Shown in pieces: positions 43,989 to 53,514 of a stretch of 64,000 nt of DNA (position 1 is its first letter; each line of letters begins with the position of its first letter). Under the pieces are notes generated by a model. The model ran no database searches. It had not been told where the DNA came from and saw only the letters and a list, made by a program, of their open reading frames with translations. Origin of the DNA: Hymenobacter latericoloratus (lineage in GTDB: Bacteria; Bacteroidota; Bacteroidia; Cytophagales; Hymenobacteraceae). Location of the stretch: positions 107,269 to 171,268 of the forward strand of contig NZ_JACHNV010000008.1 in assembly GCF_014199535.1 (NCBI RefSeq). The letters run 5' to 3'. The position numbers were made by a program, and so were the translations under genes.

Positions 43989-45752
43989 TTACAGCTTTTC
44001 TTCCAGCCAAAGCAGGCCGGCCCCGAGCAGGAAAAGCAGGTAGCCCCACCAGCGGGGCCAGGCCGAGTGCGTGGTGAAAGTCGCCGGCGCCGCCGATACT
44101 GTCGTGGCCGGCCCCAAAGAAGCTACTGCCCGCAGCCACTCCTGCTGAGCCGGACCGCGCCACTGCTCGTTGCTGAACACGTAAAACCAGTGCCGCACCG
44201 CGCCAGCCTGCGCTTCGTGCCAGCCCGGGGCGGTGGGCCAGTACGGAGCCGTGCTCCACTCCGGTACGTAAGCATCCTGGCGCAGAGCTACTTGCACTGG
44301 TGTCGTGCGGCCAGCTTGCAGGCGCAGGTAGGGTGCCGAAGCCCCCGTTACCTGTACCGTAACCGGCGCGTCGGGGTGGGGCCAGGCTGTGGTGAGCTGA
44401 ATGGCCGGAACCGAGGATGTGGCCGGAACCAGGGCCGTTAGCAGATGACTCCAGTACGCCTCGTAAGCCGCCGCCTGCCCCTGCAAAAGCCACGGAAACG
44501 TCTCGGTTACCGTCGTGACGGCCACTTGCCCAAGGCCCAGGCGCCGCACCCCGGCTACTGGCTGCTGATGCGGGGCCGTTACTAGGAGCCGGAACTCGGG
44601 GCCGGGCCGCAGGGTAGCGGGCAGCAGGGCCGCCGGGCGGGTGGGGGCATCGGGCCAGCTGAGCGGTTGGGGCGCCGTAGCGGCCGCGGGGCGGGCAACA
44701 AGTCGAAAAGCCCCGGCGCCCGGCAGCCCATGCGGTATGGTAGCGGCATCGGCCAGCAGCAGCACCCCGCAGGTACCGGCTCGCACGGCCTGAGCCAGCG
44801 CCGCGCTTTCGGCCCCCGACAAGGCGGCCAGGGAGCCGGCATCGGCCAGAACCAGTTCCGTGCGGGCCAGCAGAGCCGGGGTCAGGCGGGAGAGGTCGGG
44901 GGAGGTAGCGCTGTTCAGAAACTCAGTCTGGACCACCCCCCGACTGACGCCCGTGCGCACCGCTACGCTGTGCTGGTGAGAAGCCAGGTAGTTTTTCAGA
45001 AACCGAACTTCAAAGGACGGAGCCGCCGCCAGCACCAACACGCGCAGCGGGCGGGTAGGGCGCACTTCCAGAGGCAAAGGCTCCTGAGCCAGCACTTTGC
45101 CCTCCCGGCGCGCTACCAAGCTGTAAACAGCCCGTCCTTCGGCCTTGGGGGTAAAACGGAGCCGGAAGGCTCCGCCACCGGCGGGCAGCCGCACGGAGTC
45201 GCGCAGAGCGCCGGCGGCTTGCAAGCTAACCCAGATGGGGTCCGTAGCACTGCAATAGCCTTCAACAGCCCAGGGCTGCCCCAACTCGGGCTGCCGCGAC
45301 CAGGCCGCCGCGCGGAAGCCCACTGGCTGCGCCGCCGGGTGGGCCACCACCTGCAGTCCGTGCAGGGTGGGCACATCGGCTGCCGGCAGGCCCCGGCCCA
45401 GCACATGCACGGTGCGCAGCTGGGGTAGGCGCTGCCGGAGGGCCGGAAGGTTTGTGAGGGTTTGGGTATCGGGGGGCGTAGTGCCGTAGCGCCATACCGG
45501 CGTACCGGCCGCTACCCGGCGCAGCAACTGGCGCAGGCCATCCGGGGAGTAGCCATCGGTTAGCACAATGGCCGTTTGGCTGGCCGGCTGCTGCTGGGTG
45601 CGGGTGGGAGGAAAAGCCACCAGCCACAGTCCGCCCACGGCTGCCAGCCCGGCCCCAATCCGCAGCAGACGCCGCCGGGTATCGGGCCGGCGCCAGGCCG
45701 CTAGGGCCAAAGCCATGGCTAAAAGCAGACAGAAGGCGAGGAAATATATCAT
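43989..45752 (-). CDS. Membrane protein of the BatA/DUF4175 gene group
   Basis: A 587-residue protein with two N-terminal transmembrane helices (about 1-20 and 31-48), a long periplasmic part and a C-terminal helix (WWGYLLFLLGAGLLWLEEKL). The central part (about 225-400, RPLRVLVLAAAPSFEVRFLK) resembles the glutamine-amidotransferase-like or von Willebrand-related domains often fused in BatA-neighbour proteins. I cannot name a family with confidence. It is the last gene of a close unit with 45825-48125 and 48158-49747 (gaps of 72 and 32 bases), which suggests a joint envelope complex. Confidence 0.75.
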   Translation of the reverse strand: MIYFLAFCLLLAMALALAAWRRPDTRRRLLRIGAGLAAVGGLWLVAFPPTRTQQQPASQTAIVLTDGYSPDGLRQLLRRVAAGTPVWRYGTTPPDTQTLTNLPALRQRLPQLRTVHVLGRGLPAADVPTLHGLQVVAHPAAQPVGFRAAAWSRQPELGQPWAVEGYCSATDPIWVSLQAAGALRDSVRLPAGGGAFRLRFTPKAEGRAVYSLVARREGKVLAQEPLPLEVRPTRPLRVLVLAAAPSFEVRFLKNYLASHQHSVAVRTGVSRGVVQTEFLNSATSPDLSRLTPALLARTELVLADAGSLAALSGAESAALAQAVRAGTCGVLLLADAATIPHGLPGAGAFRLVARPAAATAPQPLSWPDAPTRPAALLPATLRPGPEFRLLVTAPHQQPVAGVRRLGLGQVAVTTVTETFPWLLQGQAAAYEAYWSHLLTALVPATSSVPAIQLTTAWPHPDAPVTVQVTGASAPYLRLQAGRTTPVQVALRQDAYVPEWSTAPYWPTAPGWHEAQAGAVRHWFYVFSNEQWRGPAQQEWLRAVASLGPATTVSAAPATFTTHSAWPRWWGYLLFLLGAGLLWLEEKL

Positions 45753-45824
45753 CAGAGGAAAGGCAGGCGAATACTTTACGCAAAAACAAGTAGCTCACAA
45801 CTAAAGACAGCAGGCCGCCGCCCG

Positions 45825-48125
45825 CTACCGGCCCAGCTCCTGCAAGTAGCGCCGGGCCAGACGGTTGCCCGGTTTCGCCGCGTGCGTCGGGGTAGGGGGC
45901 GGGGGCGGCAGCAGGGCCGTCAGGGCGCGCTCAATGATGGGGAGCTTGTCAGCGGCTACTGGTTGCCCCTGCCGCAGTGCCGTGCTCAGGCTTCGCAGCT
46001 CCCGCAGGGCATTGAGGTAGGCCCCGGGCTTTTGCAGAGCCGCCCGGGCCAGCTCCTGCCCGGCCTGGTCGAGAGTAGTGGCGGACCCGGCCGGCGGCGG
46101 GGCCTGGGTAGGGAGTTGAGCCAGCAGACGCAGGGCGGCCCGCACCACCGGCTGCCGGGATGGGGCGGCCAGTTGCCGCTCGCGGCGGGGAGCCGCGGCC
46201 CCGGCCAAGTCGCCGGTAAGGCGGGTGGTGGCCTCGGGCATGGGCGGGGGCGTGAAGCCGGCCTTCTTGACGTAGGCGCGGGTTTGCTGCTGCACCTGCT
46301 TGAGCAGACGCAGGGCGCGATACTCAAACGGCAAGGCCTCGCGGGGGCGGCCCGTGCGCAGGCGCAGCTCGGCTTCCCACATTTGGCTGAGTACGGCCTG
46401 CAGCTTGGCCTTCACGGCGGGCTCCAGAAAATCGGCCGTCTCGGAGTCGTCGTGGTGGTGGATGTAGGGGTCCATGAGCTCGGCCGTGAGGGCAGCGCCG
46501 GGCGCCTCGTGGGCCGAGGAGGAAGCGTGGCCGTGGTCATGACCGTCGTCGGCGGAATGGCCTTCGGGCGGGGCCGCGGGGGTAGGGGCCGCGGCTTCGG
46601 TGTGGTCTTCGGCCACTACGGAGCCCAGGCCGGGCTCCTCGGCCGGAGCATCAGCCGTGGGCGGACCCGGAGCCGCACCCCCGATGGTTTCGTCGGCTTC
46701 CTCACCCAGAAACTTCCCGTAGCGCATGCGCAGAATTTTCTGATCGAAGCCGATACCATTGGAGCGCTCCAGCAGGGTAGCCGCCGGTAGCCCACGCTGC
46801 TCGGCCAGTAGCTTTTCGGTGTCGATGATGATCTGGCGCTGGCTGCGAAAATAGGCCGGCTTGGCACTCACCCCGAGCGACACATCCAGGGCGCTTTCCT
46901 GCACGGTAGTGTCTTCCCACTGCACCAGGTAGGTATCGGAGCGGGTACGCTGCTGGTGGTTGTCCCAGGCCTGCAGGTAGAAGTACACCTCGTCGCCGTA
47001 GGTGAGGCCCAGCGCCGGCAAACGCAGCAGGTGCTGCACCGTGCTTGTTTTGGGCTGCCCGCGCAGGGTGGCACTGAGGTCGGTTACCACTTCCCGGAAC
47101 TTCACGGCCTCGCCCTGGCCCTGAGCAATGGTGGCTACCAGGCGGGCGCGGGTCAGGCCGAAATCATCGTGCAGCTGGGCCCGGATTGCTACCTGGGGCG
47201 GCCGACCGAACTCCACCAGGGTGTACGCCTTTGGGGTGATGAGCCGGATAGTGGGAGGCTGATCGGGCTGCACTTCAATAGCGTACTCCTCGGAAACCTG
47301 TTCGTCAAGTCGGATGCGGTACAGGACCGATGCGGTCAGCGGAATTTCCGTTGCAAACTCTGTTGGCCGGCCCGGCACGGCCCGCAGGGGCAGGCGCCGG
47401 CTGCCCAGCTCCAGCACCGGAGACTTTTGTGCGGCTCGGCTAAGCCGCACGGTCCAGCGCACCCGGCTGCCGCGCAGGCAGCGGAACGAAGCCGCCGCGG
47501 GCGAAAAAGCGGGCTGCCGGGTGTACGTGGGCGGCTGCACCCGCAGGCGCGTTTCCAGGATGCGGGCGGCCGTGGGGGGGAGGGTTGTTTGCGCTTCAAA
47601 GCGCAGCTGAAGCGGTTTTTCTGCGAGTTTCGGGGGCGCGGCTGTGGACCCTGAGCGCCCCCACCAGGCGCCCGCCGCCAGGGCCAGCAGTACACCCGCC
47701 AGCGCCAAAGGCCGCCGAAAATCTACGGGCAGCAGCGGGCCGGCCGCGCGCAGGTCAGGCAGGCGCGCGCTGAGTCGGTGTTGCTGCAGCTGCTCGAGCA
47801 GGTTAAGGCCGGAGGCATCGCGCAGTAGCAGGGCGCTGCTGTCTTCCAGCGCAGGATGCTGCCGGTTAAGGCGACGGGCAATGCGCGGCAAAGGCTGCCG
47901 CCAAACGCGCCCAAGCAGCCCCGCCAGCCCCAGGAACCCCAGCCCGGCTACGCCAAGCACTGCCAAGCGGGCCATGGGCCAGCCCTGGTAAAGAACTGCC
48001 AGCAGCACGCCGGCCGCTGCGGCCGGCAGCAGCAGCGCCGCCGTACTGCGCCAGGCCCACTCCCGATGAGCCTCCCGCAAGGCGGCAGTGGTAGGAGCAG
48101 AAACCCTAGCAGTCAGTAAGTTCAT
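45825..48125 (-). CDS. DUF4175-type membrane protein with a His/Asp-rich insert
   Basis: A 766-residue protein. Three transmembrane helices lie in the first ~155 residues, then a large, mostly periplasmic part with an Ig-like segment (PPTYTRQPAFSPAAASFRC), QPDQPPTIRLITPKAYTLVE and a helical C-terminal half. This is the DUF4175 layout found beside MoxR/BatA genes in Bacteroidota. An insert near 500-540 contains GHSADDGHDHGHASSSAHE and PYIHHHDD, which may bind metal. Long C-terminal helices suggest a scaffold. Probably a component of the MoxR-linked envelope system. Confidence 0.8.
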   Translation of the reverse strand: MNLLTARVSAPTTAALREAHREWAWRSTAALLLPAAAAGVLLAVLYQGWPMARLAVLGVAGLGFLGLAGLLGRVWRQPLPRIARRLNRQHPALEDSSALLLRDASGLNLLEQLQQHRLSARLPDLRAAGPLLPVDFRRPLALAGVLLALAAGAWWGRSGSTAAPPKLAEKPLQLRFEAQTTLPPTAARILETRLRVQPPTYTRQPAFSPAAASFRCLRGSRVRWTVRLSRAAQKSPVLELGSRRLPLRAVPGRPTEFATEIPLTASVLYRIRLDEQVSEEYAIEVQPDQPPTIRLITPKAYTLVEFGRPPQVAIRAQLHDDFGLTRARLVATIAQGQGEAVKFREVVTDLSATLRGQPKTSTVQHLLRLPALGLTYGDEVYFYLQAWDNHQQRTRSDTYLVQWEDTTVQESALDVSLGVSAKPAYFRSQRQIIIDTEKLLAEQRGLPAATLLERSNGIGFDQKILRMRYGKFLGEEADETIGGAAPGPPTADAPAEEPGLGSVVAEDHTEAAAPTPAAPPEGHSADDGHDHGHASSSAHEAPGAALTAELMDPYIHHHDDSETADFLEPAVKAKLQAVLSQMWEAELRLRTGRPREALPFEYRALRLLKQVQQQTRAYVKKAGFTPPPMPEATTRLTGDLAGAAAPRRERQLAAPSRQPVVRAALRLLAQLPTQAPPPAGSATTLDQAGQELARAALQKPGAYLNALRELRSLSTALRQGQPVAADKLPIIERALTALLPPPPPTPTHAAKPGNRLARRYLQELGR

Positions 48126-48157
48126 GGCAGAAGCAGAGACGACGTTACAAAAGAAAA

Positions 48158-49747
48158 TCAGGCGGCTTGCTGCCGGAGCCGCCGGGCGGCCAGCAGGCGC
48201 TCCAGCCCAAACAGCAGCCCCGCCGCCGCTACCACCCAGGGGGTTAGGTGGCGGATGGGGCCGGGCGTTGCGCCGGGTGCGGTGGTCGGGGTGGCTGCCG
48301 CGCCCGCGGTGAGCTGACGGAGCGGCATAGCCCGCGGATCGGGACCCGGGGTAGAAGTGGCCGGGAGCTCGGGCAGGAAAAGCGGTAAGAGCAGCGCGGG
48401 TAGCTCCGGGCTTTCGTCCAAGTCGCTCCAGGCCGGATCGAGGCGGGTATGCAGGTGGTACCAGGTGCCGGCTCCATTGGCTCGGGCAGAAAGCAGGGGC
48501 TCTCCGGTAGCCAGCGGCCAGGCCGTGGTGGCCTGTTGGGTAACGGCCGCATCAAGCCGATGCACCCGAACGGGAGCGGCACTGCCCGGCCCGGCAAAGC
48601 TGGCTGCCCGCACCTGCCCGGCTCCCGCCGCTTCTTGCCAAATGCGTAGCCCCGCCGGAACCCGCCCCGCCCACTCAGCCGGCACCGGCGCCTCGCGCAG
48701 CCAAAACAGCCAGTCCAGGGAATCAGCGGGAAGTGGGGCGGCAGGGTCAACAGTTAAGCGGGGTGCCAGGGGTAGCACAGAGCCGGTGGCCCGCAGGGCT
48801 GCGGCCAGTACTCGGGCTGATGGGGCGTGGGCGGCATCGTAGCTTACGGCCACGCGCGGTGGCCGGGTAAGCAGGGGTAGGGGCCGCCGAACAGAGCCGG
48901 TAACGGCCGTAAACTGGCGGCGAGCGGCATCATAGGCTACCTCAACTCCCGGGCCCAACCCCGCCACGGGGCCGCTAACCCCGGGCCACTGCCGCCGCAC
49001 CCGTCGCCAGGAAACGCCGTTTTCAGAACCCCCAGCCAGCAGCAGAACCAGGCTGTCGGGGCGGGGCTGCCAGGCGGCTACCGGCCACGCGGCCGAATCG
49101 GGAGCGGGCAGGGGCAGCCACCGGACGGTAGCCGGCAGGACCGGCCGCGAACCGGAAAACGCATCCAGCGTGAGCGGCGCCAGCACTACCAGGGGCCGGT
49201 TGGGGAGCGAGTCGGCGGCCTGGCGCACGGCGCTCCAGAGGGAGCCGGTGGGGGCCGCAGCAGCGGAAGCCGCCGGCTCAGGCCGCGCGGTGGCTAGATC
49301 AGTGGGGGCCTCCTCAGCGGCAGCCAGCCCAACGGTAGCCCAGGGCTGCGGTGCGCTCACCGGCTTCTGCAGGCTCAGGCGCCGTAGCTGATACCCCTGG
49401 CCCCGCAACGAATCCAGCAGCGGGCGTACGGCGGCTACCTGCGCCGGAGTTGCCTGCTGACTTAGTAGTATATGCCCCCGTACGGGCGGCTGCGGCAGGC
49501 GTTGGGTTGGCTCGGTCAGGGCCAGGGCCAGCAGGCCGAGCACGGCGGCGCGCAACAGAAATAGTAGTAGCTGCTCGGGTTTGATGCTGCGCAGGCGCCG
49601 ATTGGCGGCGGCCTCCAGCCAGCGGAGGCTGCCCACCTGTACCACGCGCCCCGGCCGCCGGTTCCAGAGGTAAATGGCCAGCGGAACCGCCAGCCCCAGC
49701 AGGGCCAGCCAGCCGGTAGTGGCGTGGGGGAAAAACAACGAAGGCAA
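48158..49747 (-). CDS. BatA-domain membrane protein
   Basis: An approximately 529-residue protein starting with the BatA two-helix module: FFPHATTGWLALLGLAVPLA, IYLWNRRPGRVVQVGSLRWL, then SIKPEQLLLFLLRAAVLGLL. A large periplasmic part and a C-terminal helix (WVVAAAGLLFGLERLLAARR) follow. The start is uncertain: no ATG lies near the conserved beginning, so TTG at 49747 (or 49738) is proposed. An in-frame ATG at 49837 would add a Cys/Arg-rich stretch that does not look native. First gene of the three-gene unit with the DUF4175 protein. Confidence 0.8.
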   Translation of the reverse strand: MPSLFFPHATTGWLALLGLAVPLAIYLWNRRPGRVVQVGSLRWLEAAANRRLRSIKPEQLLLFLLRAAVLGLLALALTEPTQRLPQPPVRGHILLSQQATPAQVAAVRPLLDSLRGQGYQLRRLSLQKPVSAPQPWATVGLAAAEEAPTDLATARPEPAASAAAAPTGSLWSAVRQAADSLPNRPLVVLAPLTLDAFSGSRPVLPATVRWLPLPAPDSAAWPVAAWQPRPDSLVLLLAGGSENGVSWRRVRRQWPGVSGPVAGLGPGVEVAYDAARRQFTAVTGSVRRPLPLLTRPPRVAVSYDAAHAPSARVLAAALRATGSVLPLAPRLTVDPAAPLPADSLDWLFWLREAPVPAEWAGRVPAGLRIWQEAAGAGQVRAASFAGPGSAAPVRVHRLDAAVTQQATTAWPLATGEPLLSARANGAGTWYHLHTRLDPAWSDLDESPELPALLLPLFLPELPATSTPGPDPRAMPLRQLTAGAAATPTTAPGATPGPIRHLTPWVVAAAGLLFGLERLLAARRLRQQAA

Positions 49748-49948
49748 GTAGCAGTTCTGGTTTCTGTGGCGAAGAAAAGGCAGCCGATCAGCACTACCTC
49801 CCGCCGGAAAGTAGGCAAAACAGAAACACAGACACAACTTTAGCCACGGGCGTTGCGGGAAAGTGCCCGGATGTGGCCAAACTCCTGACTCAAGCCACTA
49901 CTCCCGTTTGGCCGCCGCCGTACCCTGTCGCCTACCCCCAGTGGATAG

Positions 49949-50605
49949 TTAAGGCAGCACAGAATCCGCTTGCAGCTCTTTCGATAACCCGAATAGCAAG
50001 GCCTTAATGGCGTTATCAACTCCCTGCGCGTCCCGAATCAGCTTCTGGCGGTTATTTCCTTTGGAGTTCTGGGCTTTGGTACCGGTCAACTCCTCATCGA
50101 GGGGGGCGCGGCGGTTCTGAACGGGCACGGTGGCAATAGCGGTGCGCTGCCACTGCTGCATGTAGGAGAGGATATCCGTAACGGCGTAGGTGTTGTTTCG
50201 GGCGTAGTCGGGGCCCAGGTAGTAGCTCAGGTCGGTTATTTCGTAGGTGCAGCGGCCCTCGCTTACCCGCAGCCGAAACAGAAAGCTCAGCGCAAAGTCC
50301 CGGTCGGCGCCGGGCGTGGACCCTACACCGTGGGCCAGCGTAACACCCCGGCCCATAAGTACACCCCGGGCCGGATCATCGAGCTGCACTACCTGGAGGG
50401 CGTCTTCAAACTGCCGGACTGCCCACTCGCGCGTGCGGCCGTAGAGCTCCGCCGCTGGTACCCCGGCCGCTACCATGACGCCGCGGTAGGCAATTTTGTG
50501 AGTGGCGCTATCCAGGGGAAGGTGCGGCAGCGGGGGCTGGGTTGTCTGGGCCTGCAGCACAGTGGACGAGCCGAGCAGGGCTACTAGGAGTAGGTAGTTC
50601 TTCAT
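49949..50605 (-). CDS. Secreted DUF4468 protein (TBP-like fold)
   Basis: A 218-residue secreted protein. Signal peptide about 1-20 (LLLVALLGSSTVLQAQ). The mature part has the DUF4468 pattern: HKIAYRGVMVAAGVPAAELY, GRTREWAVRQFEDALQVVQL, SEGRCTYEITDLSYYLGPDY. DUF4468 is described as having a TBP-like fold; function unknown. It lies between the DUF58 gene and the BatA unit, same strand. An ATG two codons upstream (50611) is an alternative start. Confidence 0.82.
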   Translation of the reverse strand: MKNYLLLVALLGSSTVLQAQTTQPPLPHLPLDSATHKIAYRGVMVAAGVPAAELYGRTREWAVRQFEDALQVVQLDDPARGVLMGRGVTLAHGVGSTPGADRDFALSFLFRLRVSEGRCTYEITDLSYYLGPDYARNNTYAVTDILSYMQQWQRTAIATVPVQNRRAPLDEELTGTKAQNSKGNNRQKLIRDAQGVDNAIKALLFGLSKELQADSVLP

Positions 50606-50677
50606 GGGCATAGAGCAAATGGATAGAATATCCGTTCAAGCAAATATTCAGCCGTTTCCTGCTATGCCAATCAGGAG

Positions 50678-51550
50678 CTACCCCAAGCTGCGCCGCCGCA
50701 GAAATTCGCGCAGGGCCGTGGTCAGGGGTTCGGCCGTGCTGAGCTGGTAGTAGTCGAAGGCGTGGGTGCGGGCACGCTGGGCCGTGTCGCGAAGCCACTG
50801 CTGCAGGTGCTGCTGCCAGGCGCGGCGCTGCTGGTCGGCATCCAGCTGCAGGGTGCGGCCGGTTTCCAGGTCCTCGAAGGTCACGGCACCCCGGAAGGTG
50901 AATTCCAACTCATTGCGGGCCAGTAAATGGAGCAGAAGCACCTCGCCGGAGGCCGCGCGCAGCCGGGTCAGGAGGCGCTCAATCTCCCCTTCCTCTTCAT
51001 ACAGGTCACTGACGCAAATAGTGAGGGCGGGCTGGCGGCGGGCCGTGAGGGGAGCCAGGGTAGCCGCGTCAGGGAAAGAGCCAGCCGCTTCGGCCGTTTC
51101 CAGGGCGTGGTAGAGGCGGGGCAGCTGGCGGGCATCGGCGCGGGGTGGCAGGTGGCGCAGGCCCGCCGGGTGCAGAATGGTCAGGGACACAGCGTCGCCC
51201 TGCTGGCTGGCCACATAGGCCAGGGCCGCGCACAGCAGCCGACCATACTCAAGCTTGGTCAGGCCGTTGTCGTCGCGGTGGTTCATGCTGGCCGTGGCAT
51301 CCAGCACCAGGTGCACCACCAGACTGGTGTCCACCTCCGACTCGCGCAGGTAGTATCGGTCGGAGCGGGCGGCCAGGCGCCAGTCGAGGCGGCGCAGGTC
51401 GTCGCCGGGCTGGTAGGGGCGGTACTGGCTGAACTCCAGCCCCGTCCCGCGCCGCCGGCTGGCGTGCGCCCCGTGTAGCAGCCCCTCAGCGGCGCGCCGG
51501 GCGGCCAGGGGCAGGTTGTGCAGGGCGTGGAGGTGTTCGGGCGTCAGCAC
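50678..51550 (-). CDS. DUF58 (vWA-like) protein
   Basis: A 290-residue cytoplasmic protein. The DUF58 signature is clear: GLEFSQYRPYQPGDDLRRLD, WRLAARSDRYYLRESEVDTS, and LVLDATASM, a MIDAS-like metal-site motif of vWA folds. DUF58 proteins are the usual partners of MoxR AAA+ ATPases. Its start follows the moxR stop by 115 bases, a gap that holds a G-rich repeat. The pair is probably expressed together. Confidence 0.93.
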   Translation of the reverse strand: MLTPEHLHALHNLPLAARRAAEGLLHGAHASRRRGTGLEFSQYRPYQPGDDLRRLDWRLAARSDRYYLRESEVDTSLVVHLVLDATASMNHRDDNGLTKLEYGRLLCAALAYVASQQGDAVSLTILHPAGLRHLPPRADARQLPRLYHALETAEAAGSFPDAATLAPLTARRQPALTICVSDLYEEEGEIERLLTRLRAASGEVLLLHLLARNELEFTFRGAVTFEDLETGRTLQLDADQQRRAWQQHLQQWLRDTAQRARTHAFDYYQLSTAEPLTTALREFLRRRSLG

Positions 51551-51558
51551 GTTTTATA

Positions 51559-51657
51559 GGGTGTGAGGGTAGGGGGGTAGGGGGGTAGGGGGGTAGGGAA
51601 AGGGGATGCTGGGACGAGGAAGCACTGGTCCTTCCTCCAACTCCTGCCCTCACACCC
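51559..51657. repeat. G-rich TAGGGGGG repeat within an inverted repeat
   Basis: The plus strand at 51564-51598 has five runs of three to six G separated by TA, a G-quadruplex-compatible pattern. It is enclosed by inverted arms GGGTGTGAGGG (51559-51569) and CCCTCACACCC (51647-51657). It fills the gap between moxR and the DUF58 gene. Confidence 0.7.
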
Positions 51658-51665
51658 CCGCACCC

Positions 51666-52643
51666 TCACAAGGAAACGGCTTTCAGCAGTTCCCGCACGG
51701 CATCGTCGGGGGTGAGGTTTTCGGCTTCGGCGTTGAAATTGAGCAGCACCCGGTGGCGCAGTACGGCCGGGGCCAGGGCCTGAATATCCTCCAGGGTAGC
51801 GGCAAACCGGCCGTGAATCAGGGCGCGGGCCTTGGCGCACAGAATGAGGGCCTGCCCGGCGCGCGGACCGGCGCCCCAGCGGCCATAGTCGCGGATAAAC
51901 TTCACTTCCGACGTGGCGGGGCGGGTAGCGCGCACCAAGCGGTTGACCAGCCCCAGCAGCTCCTCGCTGATGCTCACCTGGCGGGTAAGCTGCTGGAGCT
52001 GGCGCACTTCCTCACCGCCCAGCACCGGCTGCACCTGCTGGCGGCTGGTGCCGGTGGTGCCGCTCAGCACGGCCAGCTCCTCCTGCTCGGTGGGGTAGCC
52101 GATGCGCACGTACAGCAGAAACCGGTCGAGTTGGGCCTCGGGGAGGGGGTAGGTGCCGCTTTGCTCAATGGGGTTCTGGGTGGCCAGCAGGAAGAAGGGC
52201 TTGGGCAGGGCGTGCTCCTGGCCGGCGTAGGTTACGTGGCCTTCCTGCATGGCCTCCAGCAGGGCGGCCTGGGTTTTGGGCGGCGTCCGGTTGATTTCAT
52301 CGGCCAGCACCAGACTGGCGAAGATGGGGCCTTCGTTGAACTTAAAGGAGCGGTGGCCGGTGCCGTGGTCTTCCTCCAGAATCTCGGTGCCCAGAATGTC
52401 GGTGGGCATCAGGTCGGGCGTGAACTGGATGCGGCGGAAGGGCAGGTCGGTGGCCTGGGCCAGGGTGCGCACCAGCAGGGTTTTGGCCAGGCCGGGCACG
52501 CCTTCCAGCAGGGCGTGGCCCCCGGCCAGCAGGGCCACCAGCACTTCATCCAGCACCTGCTGCTGGCCCACGATCACCTTCCCGATTTCCTGTTTAAGCT
52601 GCGGTATTTTCTGAAGGAGGCGGGTTACGTCTTGTTCGGTCAC
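51666..52643 (-). CDS. MoxR-type AAA+ ATPase
   Basis: A 325-residue AAA+ ATPase of the MoxR family, thought to act as a chaperone for folding or activating vWA-domain partners. Walker A LEGVPGLAKTLL (about 56-67), Walker B LVLADEINRTPPKTQAALLE, sensor FFLLATQNPIEQSGTYPLPE, then DRFLLYVRIGYP. It heads the minus-strand run moxR, DUF58, DUF4468, BatA, DUF4175, which in Bacteroidota is linked to envelope stress. Full length. Confidence 0.96.
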   Translation of the reverse strand: MTEQDVTRLLQKIPQLKQEIGKVIVGQQQVLDEVLVALLAGGHALLEGVPGLAKTLLVRTLAQATDLPFRRIQFTPDLMPTDILGTEILEEDHGTGHRSFKFNEGPIFASLVLADEINRTPPKTQAALLEAMQEGHVTYAGQEHALPKPFFLLATQNPIEQSGTYPLPEAQLDRFLLYVRIGYPTEQEELAVLSGTTGTSRQQVQPVLGGEEVRQLQQLTRQVSISEELLGLVNRLVRATRPATSEVKFIRDYGRWGAGPRAGQALILCAKARALIHGRFAATLEDIQALAPAVLRHRVLLNFNAEAENLTPDDAVRELLKAVSL

Positions 52644-52822
52644 GGAAAGTGGAGCGTTGAAAAGTCAGAAAGAGAAGAGGAGGAAGCCGTAACAAAGTCA
52701 GATATAGGAAGGCAAGGATGCGTCAGAACGGGGTTTTCGGTGGCTTTTTTCTTTTGTGGGTAAAGTCTGATGCGCATACCGAATGGTTTGCCGCCCCACG
52801 CCGCAAGTATCTACTTCGGACC

Positions 52823-53491
52823 ATGATACGCAACTACTCCCGCACTTTCCACTGGGGCCGACTGGTTTCCGCCCTGCTGCTCGCCACCCTGCTCGCGCCG
52901 GCCGCCCAGGCTCAGGCCCCACTCCCCGACAGCCTGAAGCCTACCCCCGGTGTGTACCGCCATGCCCTCCGGCTGGACGTGGGCGGTATTCTGGCCCGCA
53001 ATCTGGCCTCATCGGGGCTGGGGAACAGCGGCATCCTGATGCCCCTGCTGCTGGGCTACGAGCGGCAGCTGCGGCCGCGGCTGAGCGCCAACGCTGAGGT
53101 GCTGGTGAATGGCGGCAGCCCCGAAGAGCGTGCCTGGGGATTGGCGGCGCAGGGCCGCTACTATTACTACCAGGGGCGGCAAACGGGTCTGGTTGGTCTC
53201 TACGCGGCTCCTACGCTCAGCTACCGCGGCATTCAGCAGGAGTCGGGCTACGGGCCGGAGGTAGTACGGCGCAAACTGGGCGGCGTGGGGGTGCTGCTGG
53301 GGGCTCAGCTGCCGCTGGGAGCTCAGCGCCGGTTCCTGCTGGATGTGTCGGGCGGACTGATGAGCTGGACGCGCATCGGCCAGGACAAGATTCAGAACTA
53401 CCGCCGCGGGGGCGGCTACTACGAGGAAGAAACCTACTACGAAAACGGCAGCGTGTTCGATGGCCGCATCAGCCTGGGATATCGGTTCTGA
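52823..53491 (+). CDS. Outer-membrane barrel-like secreted protein
   Basis: A 222-residue protein. Signal peptide about 1-32 (LVSALLLATLLAPAAQAQA). The mature part (YRHALRLDVGGILARNLASS, LLLGYERQLRPRLSANAEVL, AAQGRYYYYQGRQ, RRFLLDVSGGL, ISLGYRF) has the alternating pattern and C-terminal aromatic of a small outer-membrane barrel. It is a paralogue of the next gene. Start chosen at 52823, before the signal peptide. Divergent from moxR. Confidence 0.8.
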   Translation: MIRNYSRTFHWGRLVSALLLATLLAPAAQAQAPLPDSLKPTPGVYRHALRLDVGGILARNLASSGLGNSGILMPLLLGYERQLRPRLSANAEVLVNGGSPEERAWGLAAQGRYYYYQGRQTGLVGLYAAPTLSYRGIQQESGYGPEVVRRKLGGVGVLLGAQLPLGAQRRFLLDVSGGLMSWTRIGQDKIQNYRRGGGYYEEETYYENGSVFDGRISLGYRF

Positions 53492-53514
53492 GCTACCCTT
53501 CTACCATTTGTTAA

